Shown here: positions 6,994-14,695 of the stretch, piece after piece
How the letters are laid out: each line of letters begins with the position of its first letter
Numbering within the stretch: the first letter of the stretch is position 1
Assembly (NCBI GenBank): GCA_964430935.1
Contig: CAYSHK010000023.1
Coordinates: 1 to 39,793 of the forward strand
Origin: Thermopetrobacter sp964430935
GTDB lineage: Bacteria > Pseudomonadota > Alphaproteobacteria > Rhizobiales > Aestuariivirgaceae
Reading direction: 5' to 3'
DNA: 39,793 nt
Program-made: the position numbers and the translations under genes
Notes under the pieces: generated by a model
Database searches by the model: none
What the model saw: the letters and a program-made list of their open reading frames with translations, nothing else
What the model was told of the DNA's origin: nothing

Positions 6994-7365
6994 ATGGACA
7001 TCCGCACCACCGCAGCCGCCCTGCTGTTCGCCCTGGCGGGCGCCGCGTCCGCTACAGCCGGCGAGGCTGACGTTGTGGCCGCCCGCGCCGAAGCGGAAGG
7101 CGGAGACGCCTGGCGCTTCGAGGTGACCGTCCGGCATGCCGATTCGGGCTGGGACCATTATGCCGACGCCTACGAAATCCTGGATCCGGAGGGAAAGCTT
7201 CTCGGCCGGCGCGTGCTGCTGCATCCGCATGTGGACGAACAGCCCTTCACCCGGTCGATTTCCGGGGTGCGCATCCCCGACACCCTGAAGCGGGTGCGAA
7301 TCCGCGCCCACGACAAGGTGCACGGATGGGGCGGCCGCGAGCTGACGCTGGAACTGCCCCGCTGA
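6994..7365 (+). CDS. Small exported protein of unknown function
   Basis: A 123-residue protein with a clear signal peptide (MDIRTTAAALLFALAG, cleavage near ASA-TAG) and no membrane segment afterwards. The mature part looks like a compact beta-rich domain with the segments DSGWDHYADAYEIL, RVLLHPHVDEQPFTRS and KVHGWGGREL; four histidines and several aspartates could bind a metal, but I see no known motif. ATG 6994 is preferred to GTG 6988, because GGGAAAG lies 5 bases before it. It is divergent from the cation transporter, with starts 86 bases apart, and convergent with holB. I do not recognise the family. Confidence 0.75.
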   Translation: MDIRTTAAALLFALAGAASATAGEADVVAARAEAEGGDAWRFEVTVRHADSGWDHYADAYEILDPEGKLLGRRVLLHPHVDEQPFTRSISGVRIPDTLKRVRIRAHDKVHGWGGRELTLELPR

Positions 7366-7406
7366 CACCGGGCAGGAAGCCGTCGGGATGGGAAGGGGGC
7401 GGCTTC

Positions 7407-8462
7407 TCACGCCCGCCCGGCCGCGACAGGACGGGGCAGACGCTCGATCCGCCCGATCAGCTCCGAGAGCACCTGCCGGCGGTCCAGATTCAGCGCCTCC
7501 GCCCGTCCCGCGGCGGAAAGGGCCTCGCCAGCCAGATCGGCCCAACGCCCCGCCTCGCGGGCATGTCCCGCGCGGGCCAGCTCGAGGGCGTTGCCATGCA
7601 TCCATTCGATGAGCAGATCCATGAAGAGCCGGAAGTCGTCCCTGTTGCGCACACCGGAAAGCGCCTCGGCGAGCGGCAGCACGACGGCCCTGTCCAGCGG
7701 ACCGGAGGGCGCGGAGGCCGCGTCCCGGAACCGGGTGAAGAGTTCCGCCGCCCGTGAGCCGGAAAGGGCCAGCGCCCGCCCCGGGCTGCCGCCGGAAAGC
7801 GCCGCGGCCGTCTCCAGATCCTCCATGTCCCCGCCGTCCGCGCCACGCACGAGCGCCAGCGCCTCCCGCACCTGCGCCACCGACAACGGCCGCAGGGGCA
7901 GATGGATGCAGCGCGACCGGATGGTCGGCAGCAGCCGGCCCGGGGAGTGGCTGACCAGCAGGAACAGGCAGCGCGCGGGCGGTTCCTCCAGTATCTTCAG
8001 GATGGCGTTGGCCGCGGCGGCATTCAGGTCGTCCGCGGCATCGACGACGGCGATGCGCCAGCCGCCCTCCGCCGCCGTATGCGTGAGAAACCGCGAGACC
8101 GCGCGGGCTTCGTCCACGCTGATCATGGCCCGCATCCGGCCGGTGCGCGGATCGGGCGTCCGCGTGCATGTCACGAGATCCGGATGGCTGCCGGCGGCCA
8201 CCGTCCTGAAAACCGGATGGTCCTCGTCCACATGGAGGGAATCGGCATCCTCCGGCACCGCGCCGGGATGGGCGAGCATGAAGCGGGCGAACCGGTAGGC
8301 GAGCGTCGCCTTGCCGATTCCCGCGGGACCGGAGATCAGCCACGCATGATGCATCCGCCCGGACCGGAGGGCCTCCAGTATGCGCCGTTCCGCGCGCACA
8401 TGCCCGATCAGCCAGGGATTGGCGGCCGGAGAAAGGCCCCCTTCCGCATCGTCTTCGCTCAT
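7407..8462 (-). CDS. holB: DNA polymerase III delta-prime subunit (clamp loader)
   Basis: A 351-residue AAA+ protein of the DnaX/HolB group. Walker A GPAGIGKA lies at 45-52, the Walker B-like segment IAVVDAADDLNAAAANAILKI follows near 145-165, then the EEPPARCLFLL and sensor RSRC segments. It forms part of the clamp loader that places the beta clamp on primed DNA. ATG 8462 overlaps the tmk stop by 4 bases (ATGA), so the two are translationally coupled, as in many proteobacteria. The C-terminal 180 residues are the variable collar domain. The zinc-binding cysteines of DnaX are absent, which favours delta-prime. Confidence 0.93.
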   Translation of the reverse strand: MSEDDAEGGLSPAANPWLIGHVRAERRILEALRSGRMHHAWLISGPAGIGKATLAYRFARFMLAHPGAVPEDADSLHVDEDHPVFRTVAAGSHPDLVTCTRTPDPRTGRMRAMISVDEARAVSRFLTHTAAEGGWRIAVVDAADDLNAAAANAILKILEEPPARCLFLLVSHSPGRLLPTIRSRCIHLPLRPLSVAQVREALALVRGADGGDMEDLETAAALSGGSPGRALALSGSRAAELFTRFRDAASAPSGPLDRAVVLPLAEALSGVRNRDDFRLFMDLLIEWMHGNALELARAGHAREAGRWADLAGEALSAAGRAEALNLDRRQVLSELIGRIERLPRPVAAGRA

Positions 8463-9103
8463 GCCAGCCCCCTGCTCCGCAGCACCTCGAATATGCTCCG
8501 CTCGACGGCGTCCATGTCGCCGGAGGCGTCGATGACGACGCACCGATCCGGATTCTCCCTCGCAATTCGCAGATAGGCTTCGCGCAGGCGCCGGTGGAAA
8601 TCCGCGCCCTTGCGCTCGAACCGGTCCTCCGCCGCATCGCCGCGCGCCCCGTTGCGCATTCCCGCGCGGCGCAGCCCCTCCCCGACCGGAAGGTCGAGGA
8701 TGAGCGTCAGATCCGGACGGGTGTCGCCGACCACCTCACGCTCCAGCACCTCCACGAGTTCCGGAGGACAGTCGCCGGCATAGACCTGATAGGCCCGCGT
8801 GGAATCCATGAAGCGGTCGCAGAGCACCATTTCACCCCGCCCGAGAGCCGGTCGGATCAGCCGCCGGAGATGGTCGTCCCGCGCCGCGTAGTTCAGCAGC
8901 GCCTCCGCCGTCGCCGAAAGGGAATCCGCGTCCCCACGGACGAGCAGCGCGCGCATGGCCTCCGCGGACGGCGTACCGCCGGGCTCGCGGGTCGTCGTCA
9001 CGACCCGGCCCCGCGCACGGAGACGCTCGGCCAGACGCCGCAACTGGGTCGTCTTGCCGGTTCCCTCCCCGCCTTCGAAGGTTATGAAGGATCCCCTTTC
9101 CAT
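8459..9103 (-). CDS. tmk: Thymidylate kinase
   Basis: A 214-residue cytosolic kinase that converts dTMP to dTDP. The P-loop is EGGEGTGKT at 10-18, the DR(F/Y) motif is CDRFMDSTRAYQ near 100, and the LID region is RRAGMRNGARGDAAEDRFE near 150-168. ATG 9103 opens directly into the usual MxRGxFITFEG beginning; an upstream in-frame start at 9157 would add 18 atypical residues. No strong ribosome binding site is visible. It is cotranscribed with holB by a 4-base overlap. Confidence 0.95.
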   Translation of the reverse strand: MERGSFITFEGGEGTGKTTQLRRLAERLRARGRVVTTTREPGGTPSAEAMRALLVRGDADSLSATAEALLNYAARDDHLRRLIRPALGRGEMVLCDRFMDSTRAYQVYAGDCPPELVEVLEREVVGDTRPDLTLILDLPVGEGLRRAGMRNGARGDAAEDRFERKGADFHRRLREAYLRIARENPDRCVVIDASGDMDAVERSIFEVLRSRGLA

Positions 9104-9237
9104 GGCTGCGACATTGGCACAGCCCCCGCCGCCAGACAACAGGTCCGCACCGCACATTCATTACGCACGGAAGGCGGCTCCCACGCCCCCTCCCGGCCCG
9201 CCCGGTGGGACATCATCCCGTCCATGCCCTCTTTTAT

Positions 9238-9266
9238 TTGCAAATGATTCTCATTTGCATTAATAG
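9238..9266 (+). promoter_or_regulatory. Promoter with embedded Fur-like box upstream of the FTR1 permease gene
   Basis: The hexamers TTGCAA (9238-9243) and TAATAG (9261-9266) are 17 bases apart. Lying across the -35 and spacer is a perfect palindrome of 9-base arms, TGCAAATGA (9239-9247) and TCATTTGCA (9251-9259), separated by TTC. It resembles Fur/Mur boxes (AATGA-N3-TCATT core). Repressor binding here would block RNA polymerase, as expected for an iron uptake gene. The start codon is 70 bases downstream. Confidence 0.75.
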
Positions 9267-9336
9267 AATCCATCCACATGGGCCGGATCGCCATTTCCGT
9301 CCCATGCCCAGACACCCCCGGTATGGAGATTCGACG

Positions 9337-10260
9337 ATGTTCACACCTTCCAGAGCGACCATGGGCGGCCGGCGCGGCATTTCCGCCATGGCAGCGGCCT
9401 TCCCCCTTCTCGCTGCGGCGGAACCCGCACTCGCCGGCACGGAGACCACGACCGCGGAAGCGGTTTCCGCCTTCACGCAATCCTTTCTCGTCATGTTGCG
9501 CGAGGGCGCCGAAGCGGTACTGATCATCGCCGCCCTGTGGGCCGTCCTGCGGCAGATGGATGCGCACAGCGGCATGTTCCGGGCCCTGCTCGCCGGAGCC
9601 GCGGGCGGCATCCTCGCGTCCCTGGCCGCCGCATGGGCCTTCTCCGGCTTCCTCGCGGCCAACCCGGAGGTCGCGGAAATCTTCGAAGGCCTGGCCCTCG
9701 TGCTGGCCGCCGTGGTGCTGCTGCTCGTCTCCTCGTGGCTGCTGGGCCGCAGGGAAGCGGCGAAATGGCGAGACCGGATCCACCGGGGCGCCCGAAGCGC
9801 CGTGGCCGGGGACAGCGTCGCGGCGCTCGCCGCGACGGGCTTTCTGGTCGTGTTCCGCGAGGGAGCGGAAACCGTGCTGTTCTATCGCGCCATCGTCTCG
9901 GGAACCGCGGCCGGGACCACCGCGCCTCTGGCCGGCGGAGCCGCGGCGCTGGCCGTGCTCGTGGCGGCGGCCGTGCTCGTACGGACCTTCGGCCTCCGCC
10001 TGCCCCTGCGCGGGTTCTTCACGGCGACCGCATGGTCGCTCTTCGTCCTGGCCGTCGTCTATGCGGGCAAGGGCGTCCATGAGCTCCAGGAGGCCGGATG
10101 GCTCACGGAAACGTTCCTCGCCGGAATGCCGAAGATCGGGATTCTGGGCATCCATCCCTACGCGGAGAGCCTGCTGGCCCAGATCGCGGCGCTCGCAACG
10201 GGCCTTCTCCTGAACCTGCGCGCCATCCGCCCGGTTCCGGGCGGTCAGCCCGCGGAGTGA
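9337..10260 (+). CDS. FTR1-family iron permease (EfeU-like)
   Basis: A 307-residue membrane protein with a cleavable or signal-anchor N-terminus (about 12-34) and about seven helices. The two iron-binding REGAE motifs are at 55-59 (MLREGAEAVLI) and 174-178 (FREGAETVLF), the hallmark of FTR1/EfeU high-affinity iron permeases. ATG 9337 is chosen because GGAG lies 8 bases before it and the upstream in-frame codons are not protein-like. No EfeO, EfeB, multicopper oxidase or P19-like partner lies beside it, so its periplasmic partner, if any, is encoded elsewhere. The Fur-like box predicts repression by iron. Confidence 0.92.
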   Translation: MFTPSRATMGGRRGISAMAAAFPLLAAAEPALAGTETTTAEAVSAFTQSFLVMLREGAEAVLIIAALWAVLRQMDAHSGMFRALLAGAAGGILASLAAAWAFSGFLAANPEVAEIFEGLALVLAAVVLLLVSSWLLGRREAAKWRDRIHRGARSAVAGDSVAALAATGFLVVFREGAETVLFYRAIVSGTAAGTTAPLAGGAAALAVLVAAAVLVRTFGLRLPLRGFFTATAWSLFVLAVVYAGKGVHELQEAGWLTETFLAGMPKIGILGIHPYAESLLAQIAALATGLLLNLRAIRPVPGGQPAE

Positions 10261-10294
10261 AGGTCTCCGCCGCCGCATTCCACGAAACACAGGT

Positions 10295-10320
10295 CCGGCG
10301 GGGCGGATTCCGCCCCCCGG
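10295..10320. terminator. Hairpin between convergent FTR1 and era genes
   Basis: A 7-bp GC stem (10300-10306 with 10310-10316, ATT loop), extended after one bulged C by four more pairs (10295-10298 with 10317-10320). No T tract on either strand. It is the only strong fold in the 80-base convergent gap. Confidence 0.45.
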
Positions 10321-10340
10321 CCGCGCCGTTGCGGAAACGT

Positions 10341-11291
10341 CTAGTCCAGCAGCCCCAGATTCCTGAGGCGCTCGGGATCCTGGTCCCACTTCTCGCGGAC
10401 CTTGACGAACAGGAAGAGATGCACCTTCCTGCCTCCGAGCAGTTCCGAAAGCTCCTTGCGGGCCGCCTGCCCGATCTCCTTGATCGTCTGCCCGCCCTTG
10501 CCGATGACGATCTTCTTCTGCGATTCGCGCAGGACGTAGATGGTCTGCTCGATGCGGATGGAGCCGTCGGGACGCTCCTCCCACAGTTCCGTCTCCACGT
10601 GGGAGGCGTAGGGCAGCTCGTCGTGCAGACGGAGATAGAGCTTCTCGCGGGTGATTTCCGCGGCCAGCATGCGCAGCGGAAAATCGGAAAGCTGGTCCGG
10701 GGGATAGAGCCAGGGCCCCTCCGGCATCCGCTCCGCCAGGTAGTCCCGCAGATCGGCCACGCCGTCGCCCTTCAGCGCGGATACCATGAACGTGGCCTCG
10801 AACGGGTATTCGGCATTGAACCGGTCGGCCAGCTCCAGAAGTCTGCCCTTCTCGATCAGATCAACTTTGTTGAGAACCAGAATGGCCTTGCGGCCCGACT
10901 TCTTGAGTCCTTCCAGGATCCGCTCGTTCTCCTCGTCCAGACCGCGCCGCGCATCCACCAGCAGGGCCACCACGTCGGCATCCGCCGCGCCGGCCCACGC
11001 GGCCTCGACCATCGCCTCGTCCAGCTTGCGCCGCGGCTTGAAGATGCCCGGCGTGTCCACGAAGATGATCTGCGCATCCCCGACGATCGCGATCGCGCGT
11101 ACGCGGGTGCGGGTGGTCTGCACCTTGTGCGTGACGATGGAGACCTTGGCTCCCACCAGGGAGTTGATCAGCGTGGACTTGCCCGCGTTGGGCGCGCCGA
11201 TTATGGCCACGAACCCGCAGCGGGTCCCCTCTCCGTTACGGTCCCTCTCGTTGTTGCCGCCGGATTCCTCCGGCATGTCCTTCTCGTTCAT
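10341..11291 (-). CDS. era: GTPase Era
   Basis: A 316-residue GTPase needed for 16S rRNA maturation and 30S assembly. G1 GAPNAGKS (32-39), G3 DTPG, G4 NKVD and G5 SALKG are all present, followed by a C-terminal KH RNA-binding domain with the loop GKGGQTIKEIG. ATG 11291 overlaps the rnc stop by 4 bases (ATGA), fixing the start and coupling the two genes. The N-terminus carries a polar extension of about 25 residues before the G domain, common in alphaproteobacteria. It is the last gene of acpS-lepB-rnc-era. Confidence 0.97.
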   Translation of the reverse strand: MNEKDMPEESGGNNERDRNGEGTRCGFVAIIGAPNAGKSTLINSLVGAKVSIVTHKVQTTRTRVRAIAIVGDAQIIFVDTPGIFKPRRKLDEAMVEAAWAGAADADVVALLVDARRGLDEENERILEGLKKSGRKAILVLNKVDLIEKGRLLELADRFNAEYPFEATFMVSALKGDGVADLRDYLAERMPEGPWLYPPDQLSDFPLRMLAAEITREKLYLRLHDELPYASHVETELWEERPDGSIRIEQTIYVLRESQKKIVIGKGGQTIKEIGQAARKELSELLGGRKVHLFLFVKVREKWDQDPERLRNLGLLD

Positions 11292-12001
11292 TCCCTGTCG
11301 TCTTTCTGCTGTTCCAGCAGCGCCGCCGCGGCAGCCTGCTGGGCCTTTCTCTTCGAAGTGCCCGTTCCACCGGCCCGCCCAACTCCCTCGATCTCCACCT
11401 CGACGGAGAAACGCGGAGCATGGTCGGGCCCGGACCGGGCCACGTCGCGATATCGCGGAGCCGGAAATCCCCGTGCCGCCGCCCATTCCTGAAGCGCCGA
11501 CTTCGGATCCCGGGGCGCGTCCTCGTAACGGGCGAACAGCGGCTCCCAATGGGAGATGATGAATTTTTTCGCCGCTTCAAGCCCCCCGTCGAGATAGATC
11601 GCGGCGATGGTGGACTCGCACAGATCGCCCAGCACGTTGACCGAGGCCTCGGCCTGCCGGCGGTGCGTGGTCTCGCCGGTGCGCATCAGCTCCGCCAGCC
11701 CGAGCCGCCGTGCCACGTCCGCACATGTCTCCTTGCGCACCAGATGGTTGAGCTGCCTCGCCAGCGTGCCCTCCTCGCGCTCCGGGTAGCGGCGGAAGAG
11801 CGCCTCGGCGATCACCAGCCCCAGCACCCTGTCTCCCAGGAATTCCAGCCTCTGGTAGTCGCGCGAACGGGCGTCGCGGCCCTTTCCGGCGGAATGGGTC
11901 AGGGCCTGCGCGAGAATCTCCGGATTCCGGAACCTGTAGCCGGCACGCCGGGCGAAGAGATCCGCGAGCCGCCCGGAATCGGTATCGTTGCGCACGGCCA
12001 C
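11288..12001 (-). CDS. rnc: Ribonuclease III
   Basis: A 237-residue double-strand RNA nuclease that processes rRNA precursors and structured mRNAs. The catalytic domain has the signature RLEFLGDRVLG (Glu53, Asp57) and GDLCESTIAAIYLDGG (Asp126, Glu129); a dsRNA-binding domain occupies about 160-230. The start is unusual: there is no ATG. GTG 12001 is preferred because GAGG lies 5 bases before it; TTG 12016, which would overlap the lepB stop by 8 bases, and GTG 12007 or 11995 are the alternatives. A weak start would keep RNase III levels low. Confidence 0.95.
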   Translation of the reverse strand: MAVRNDTDSGRLADLFARRAGYRFRNPEILAQALTHSAGKGRDARSRDYQRLEFLGDRVLGLVIAEALFRRYPEREEGTLARQLNHLVRKETCADVARRLGLAELMRTGETTHRRQAEASVNVLGDLCESTIAAIYLDGGLEAAKKFIISHWEPLFARYEDAPRDPKSALQEWAAARGFPAPRYRDVARSGPDHAPRFSVEVEIEGVGRAGGTGTSKRKAQQAAAAALLEQQKDDRE

Positions 12002-12008
12002 GGACACC

Positions 12009-12821
12009 TCAGTCAACCCACGTGCCGATCCGGCTCCACCGGATCACGAACGGCCACATCCAGGGCTGCCAGATGGAGGCCTCCGGCTTGTGCGAGAAGA
12101 AGATGACGGTGGCCTTGCCGACCAGGTTCTCCCACGGCACGTAGCCCACCTCGTCGAGAAAGCGCGAGTCCGTGGAGTTGTCCCGGTTGTCCCCCATCAT
12201 GAAGTAGTGGTTTGGCGGCACGATGTAGACGTCCGTGTTGTCGGCGATCCCGTCGTCGTAGAGGTCGTGCACGATGTAGCTGACACCGTTCGGCAGCGTC
12301 TCGCGGTACTGGCGGATGTGCCGGCCCTTGTTCGGCCCTTCCGGAATGATGAAATCCTCCACCCGCTCGCGGGGCACGGCCTCGCCGTTGATGTAGAGAA
12401 CCCCGTGCAGCACCTGGATGCGGTCGCCCGGCAGGCCGATCACCCGCTTGATGTAGTCGATGCGCGGATTGCGCGGCAGCTTGAACACCACGACGTCGCC
12501 ACGCTTCGGACGTCCCTCGAAGATCCGCCCCTCGAAGGAGAGGGGGCCGAACACGAACAGATCCCTGCCGAAGGCGGATATCGTGAAATTGAAGGAATAC
12601 TTCGAATAGCCGTAGGACAGCTTGTTCACGAAAAGGTAGTCGCCGATCCAGAGGGTCGGGATCATGGATCCGGACGGAATGTTGAAGGGCTGGAAGAAGA
12701 AGGTGCGGATCACGAACGCGATCAGCAGCGCCTGCAGGACGACCTTGACAGTCTCCCAGATGCCTTCGTCCGCCCGTTTTCGGGTCTTCTCGTCCCGAGC
12801 TGCCTGCGGCCTGTCATTCAT
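12009..12821 (-). CDS. lepB: Signal peptidase I
   Basis: A 270-residue inner-membrane serine protease that removes signal peptides. It has one N-terminal membrane helix (about 25-42), the nucleophile motif IPSGSMIPTL (Ser52), the general base in YIKRVIGLPGD (Lys125), and the conserved GDNRDNSTDSR box near the C-terminal third. All residues needed for catalysis are present. It lies upstream of rnc-era as in most proteobacteria. Confidence 0.97.
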   Translation of the reverse strand: MNDRPQAARDEKTRKRADEGIWETVKVVLQALLIAFVIRTFFFQPFNIPSGSMIPTLWIGDYLFVNKLSYGYSKYSFNFTISAFGRDLFVFGPLSFEGRIFEGRPKRGDVVVFKLPRNPRIDYIKRVIGLPGDRIQVLHGVLYINGEAVPRERVEDFIIPEGPNKGRHIRQYRETLPNGVSYIVHDLYDDGIADNTDVYIVPPNHYFMMGDNRDNSTDSRFLDEVGYVPWENLVGKATVIFFSHKPEASIWQPWMWPFVIRWSRIGTWVD

Positions 12822-12959
12822 GGATCAGCTGTTCCCTGCGAGCCCCGTGTCCTTTCCTGTTAGGCCAGCCTCCGGAGGCAAGTCAATCGAAAGCCCCGGA
12901 GACGACGTACAATTTGCCGCCATGTGACATGCCCGGCACACTGCGCGACGCCGCCCGTC

Positions 12960-12977
12960 TCCGTCCGGAAGGACGGA
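12960..12977. other. Hairpin in the acpS-lepB gap
   Basis: A perfect 7-bp stem TCCGTCC/GGACGGA with a GGAA loop on the plus strand, 40 bases past the acpS stop. No T tract. The 195-base gap (12822-13016) otherwise holds no gene; lepB must either be read through from acpS or have its own promoter here. Confidence 0.35.
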
Positions 12978-13016
12978 CCTCCCGGGCATTCCGGCCATGG
13001 ACGTTCCACCGCGGCT

Positions 13017-13412
13017 TCAGAGGGCTTCGATGACGACCATGGCCTGAGCATAGGGATATTCGTCGCTCAAGGCCAGATGAAGACGGGTCCGCCGTCCTGC
13101 CGGCGCGATGCGCGCCAGTCTGGCCGCCGCCCCGCCTCCGAGCACCAGCACCGGCCTGTGCAGCTCGTCCCGTTCCACGCAGATGTCCCGCCATCCCACG
13201 CCGTCGCGGAATCCCGAACCCAGGGCCTTGGCCGCCGCCTCCTTGGCTGCGAAGCGCCGCGCCAGCGTGCAGGCCGCGGCATCGCCGCGCCGCCGCGCCA
13301 GCCGCGCCTCCTCCTCGCAGAACACCTTGCCGAGAAAGCGTTCGCCGTGCCTCTCCAGCATCCGCGCGATGCGGCGGATGTCCACGAGGTCGGTGCCGAT
13401 TCCGATGATCAC
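13017..13412 (-). CDS. acpS: Holo-[acyl-carrier-protein] synthase
   Basis: A 131-residue enzyme that moves 4'-phosphopantetheine from CoA to ACP. It opens with IIGIGTDLVDI (Asp8, Mg2+ binding) and carries the second signature RRFAAKEAAAKALG (Glu near 58). The start codon is GTG at 13412; the protein begins exactly at the usual family start. It lies 4 bases after the DUF2062 stop, so the two are one transcription unit. The pdxJ gene often found next to acpS in alphaproteobacteria is absent here. Confidence 0.95.
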   Translation of the reverse strand: MIIGIGTDLVDIRRIARMLERHGERFLGKVFCEEEARLARRRGDAAACTLARRFAAKEAAAKALGSGFRDGVGWRDICVERDELHRPVLVLGGGAAARLARIAPAGRRTRLHLALSDEYPYAQAMVVIEAL

Positions 13413-13416
13413 CGCC

Positions 13417-14007
13417 CTACTCCGCCGCTTCCTGCCGGGTGATGCGGCGCGCCAGGGTCTGCCTGCGGCGCTCCTGGTAGCGTTCGATCGCCGGCTTGGT
13501 GAGAAAGTACATGGCCGTCCCGCAGATGAGACCGAGCGGAATCGCCCCCACCGTCATGGGCACGATGATCGGCCCCATGACACCCCAGAACTGATGCCAG
13601 AACTCCGCCGGATCGGTGAACAGGAGGAGCCCGATCCCGTGCGGAAGCTCGATGTGTATCTCGCCGCGATGCTCGTAGCCCAGCATCAGCCCGCCGAGAT
13701 TGTACGTCGCCCACCAGATGAAGGGGAAGGTCAGCGGATTGCCCACGGACGTTCCGAGTGCGGACGCCAGTATGGACCCCCGCAGCACCCACGCGATGAT
13801 CGCGGAAATGATGAAATGGAACCCGATGAACGGCGTGAACGACGTGAAGGCTCCGCAGGCGAACCCCAGCGCGATCTTGTGCGGGGAGGCGGAGATCCGT
13901 TTGGCGCGATACCAGATGTACGTGTAGGCCCGCCGCAGTCCTCCCGGCGGAAAGAGGAAACGCCAGATCCGGACGGGAATGGACGGTTTGTCTCTGCGGG
14001 CGAACAT
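13417..14007 (-). CDS. DUF2062 membrane protein
   Basis: A 196-residue protein of the DUF2062 family: a short basic N-terminus (MFARRDKPSIPVRIWRF), then the family core KIALGFACGAFTSFTPFIG with about three membrane helices (60-85, 100-125, 160-185) and a polar, basic tail. The function is unknown; its fixed place between pyrE/rsh and acpS in alphaproteobacteria suggests a housekeeping envelope role, but that is only context. ATG 14007 is preferred to an in-frame codon at 14055, which would add residues unlike the family. Confidence 0.85.
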   Translation of the reverse strand: MFARRDKPSIPVRIWRFLFPPGGLRRAYTYIWYRAKRISASPHKIALGFACGAFTSFTPFIGFHFIISAIIAWVLRGSILASALGTSVGNPLTFPFIWWATYNLGGLMLGYEHRGEIHIELPHGIGLLLFTDPAEFWHQFWGVMGPIIVPMTVGAIPLGLICGTAMYFLTKPAIERYQERRRQTLARRITRQEAAE

Positions 14008-14059
14008 GTAGGGTTTTCTACCTGGCTGTCCTTCGGCGATCGTGGACGCACGCACCGGG

Positions 14060-14650
14060 CTACTTCTTCAGGCCCCGGCTCCCCGGCTTCACGGCCGGTA
14101 TGGCCTTCAGCTCCTCCGGAAGCGCGTCCGGTTCATATGTTTCGATGCGCAGCTGCGCGAGCGAGACGAGCGGCACCCCGACATCGGCCCGGCCGCCGGA
14201 CCGGTCGATCAGACAGGCCGCGCCGGCGACCTCCCCCCCATGCTCCCGGATGCCGGCGATGCACTCGCGGGAGGACAGCCCCGTCGTGACGATGTCCTCC
14301 ACCATGAGGCAGCGCGCGCCCCGTGGTATCTCAAATCCGCGACGCAATTGCAATTCGCCGTCGACCCGTTCCATGAAGATCGCCGGGCATCCCAGATGCC
14401 GCGCCGTCTCGTAGCCGACGATGACGCCGCCCATGGCCGGAGAAACGACCAGGTCGAACGGCCCTCCGATCTCCGCCTCGGCCCGCCGCGCCAGCTCTCC
14501 GCACAGCCTCCCGGCGCGCCGCGGGTCCATGAGCACCCGCGCGCATTGCAGATACTGCGGGCTGCGCAGACCGGAGGAAAGGATGAAATGCCCCTCCAGA
14601 AGGGCACCGGCCTCGCGGAATTCGTCGATAACCTGCTCGGGCGTCATCAT
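14060..14650 (-). CDS. pyrE: Orotate phosphoribosyltransferase
   Basis: A 196-residue enzyme that joins orotate and PRPP to give OMP in pyrimidine synthesis. The PRPP-binding motif is CLMVEDIVTTGLS near 114-126, preceded by the type I fold segments FILSSGLRSPQYLQC and VVSPAMGGVIVGYE. There are two consecutive ATG codons (14650, 14647); either may be used. It lies 45 bases after rsh. Confidence 0.95.
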   Translation of the reverse strand: MMTPEQVIDEFREAGALLEGHFILSSGLRSPQYLQCARVLMDPRRAGRLCGELARRAEAEIGGPFDLVVSPAMGGVIVGYETARHLGCPAIFMERVDGELQLRRGFEIPRGARCLMVEDIVTTGLSSRECIAGIREHGGEVAGAACLIDRSGGRADVGVPLVSLAQLRIETYEPDALPEELKAIPAVKPGSRGLKK

Positions 14651-14695
14651 GCGCTCTTGTCTCCCCGAAATGTGTCATGAATGCGCTGCCGCGCG

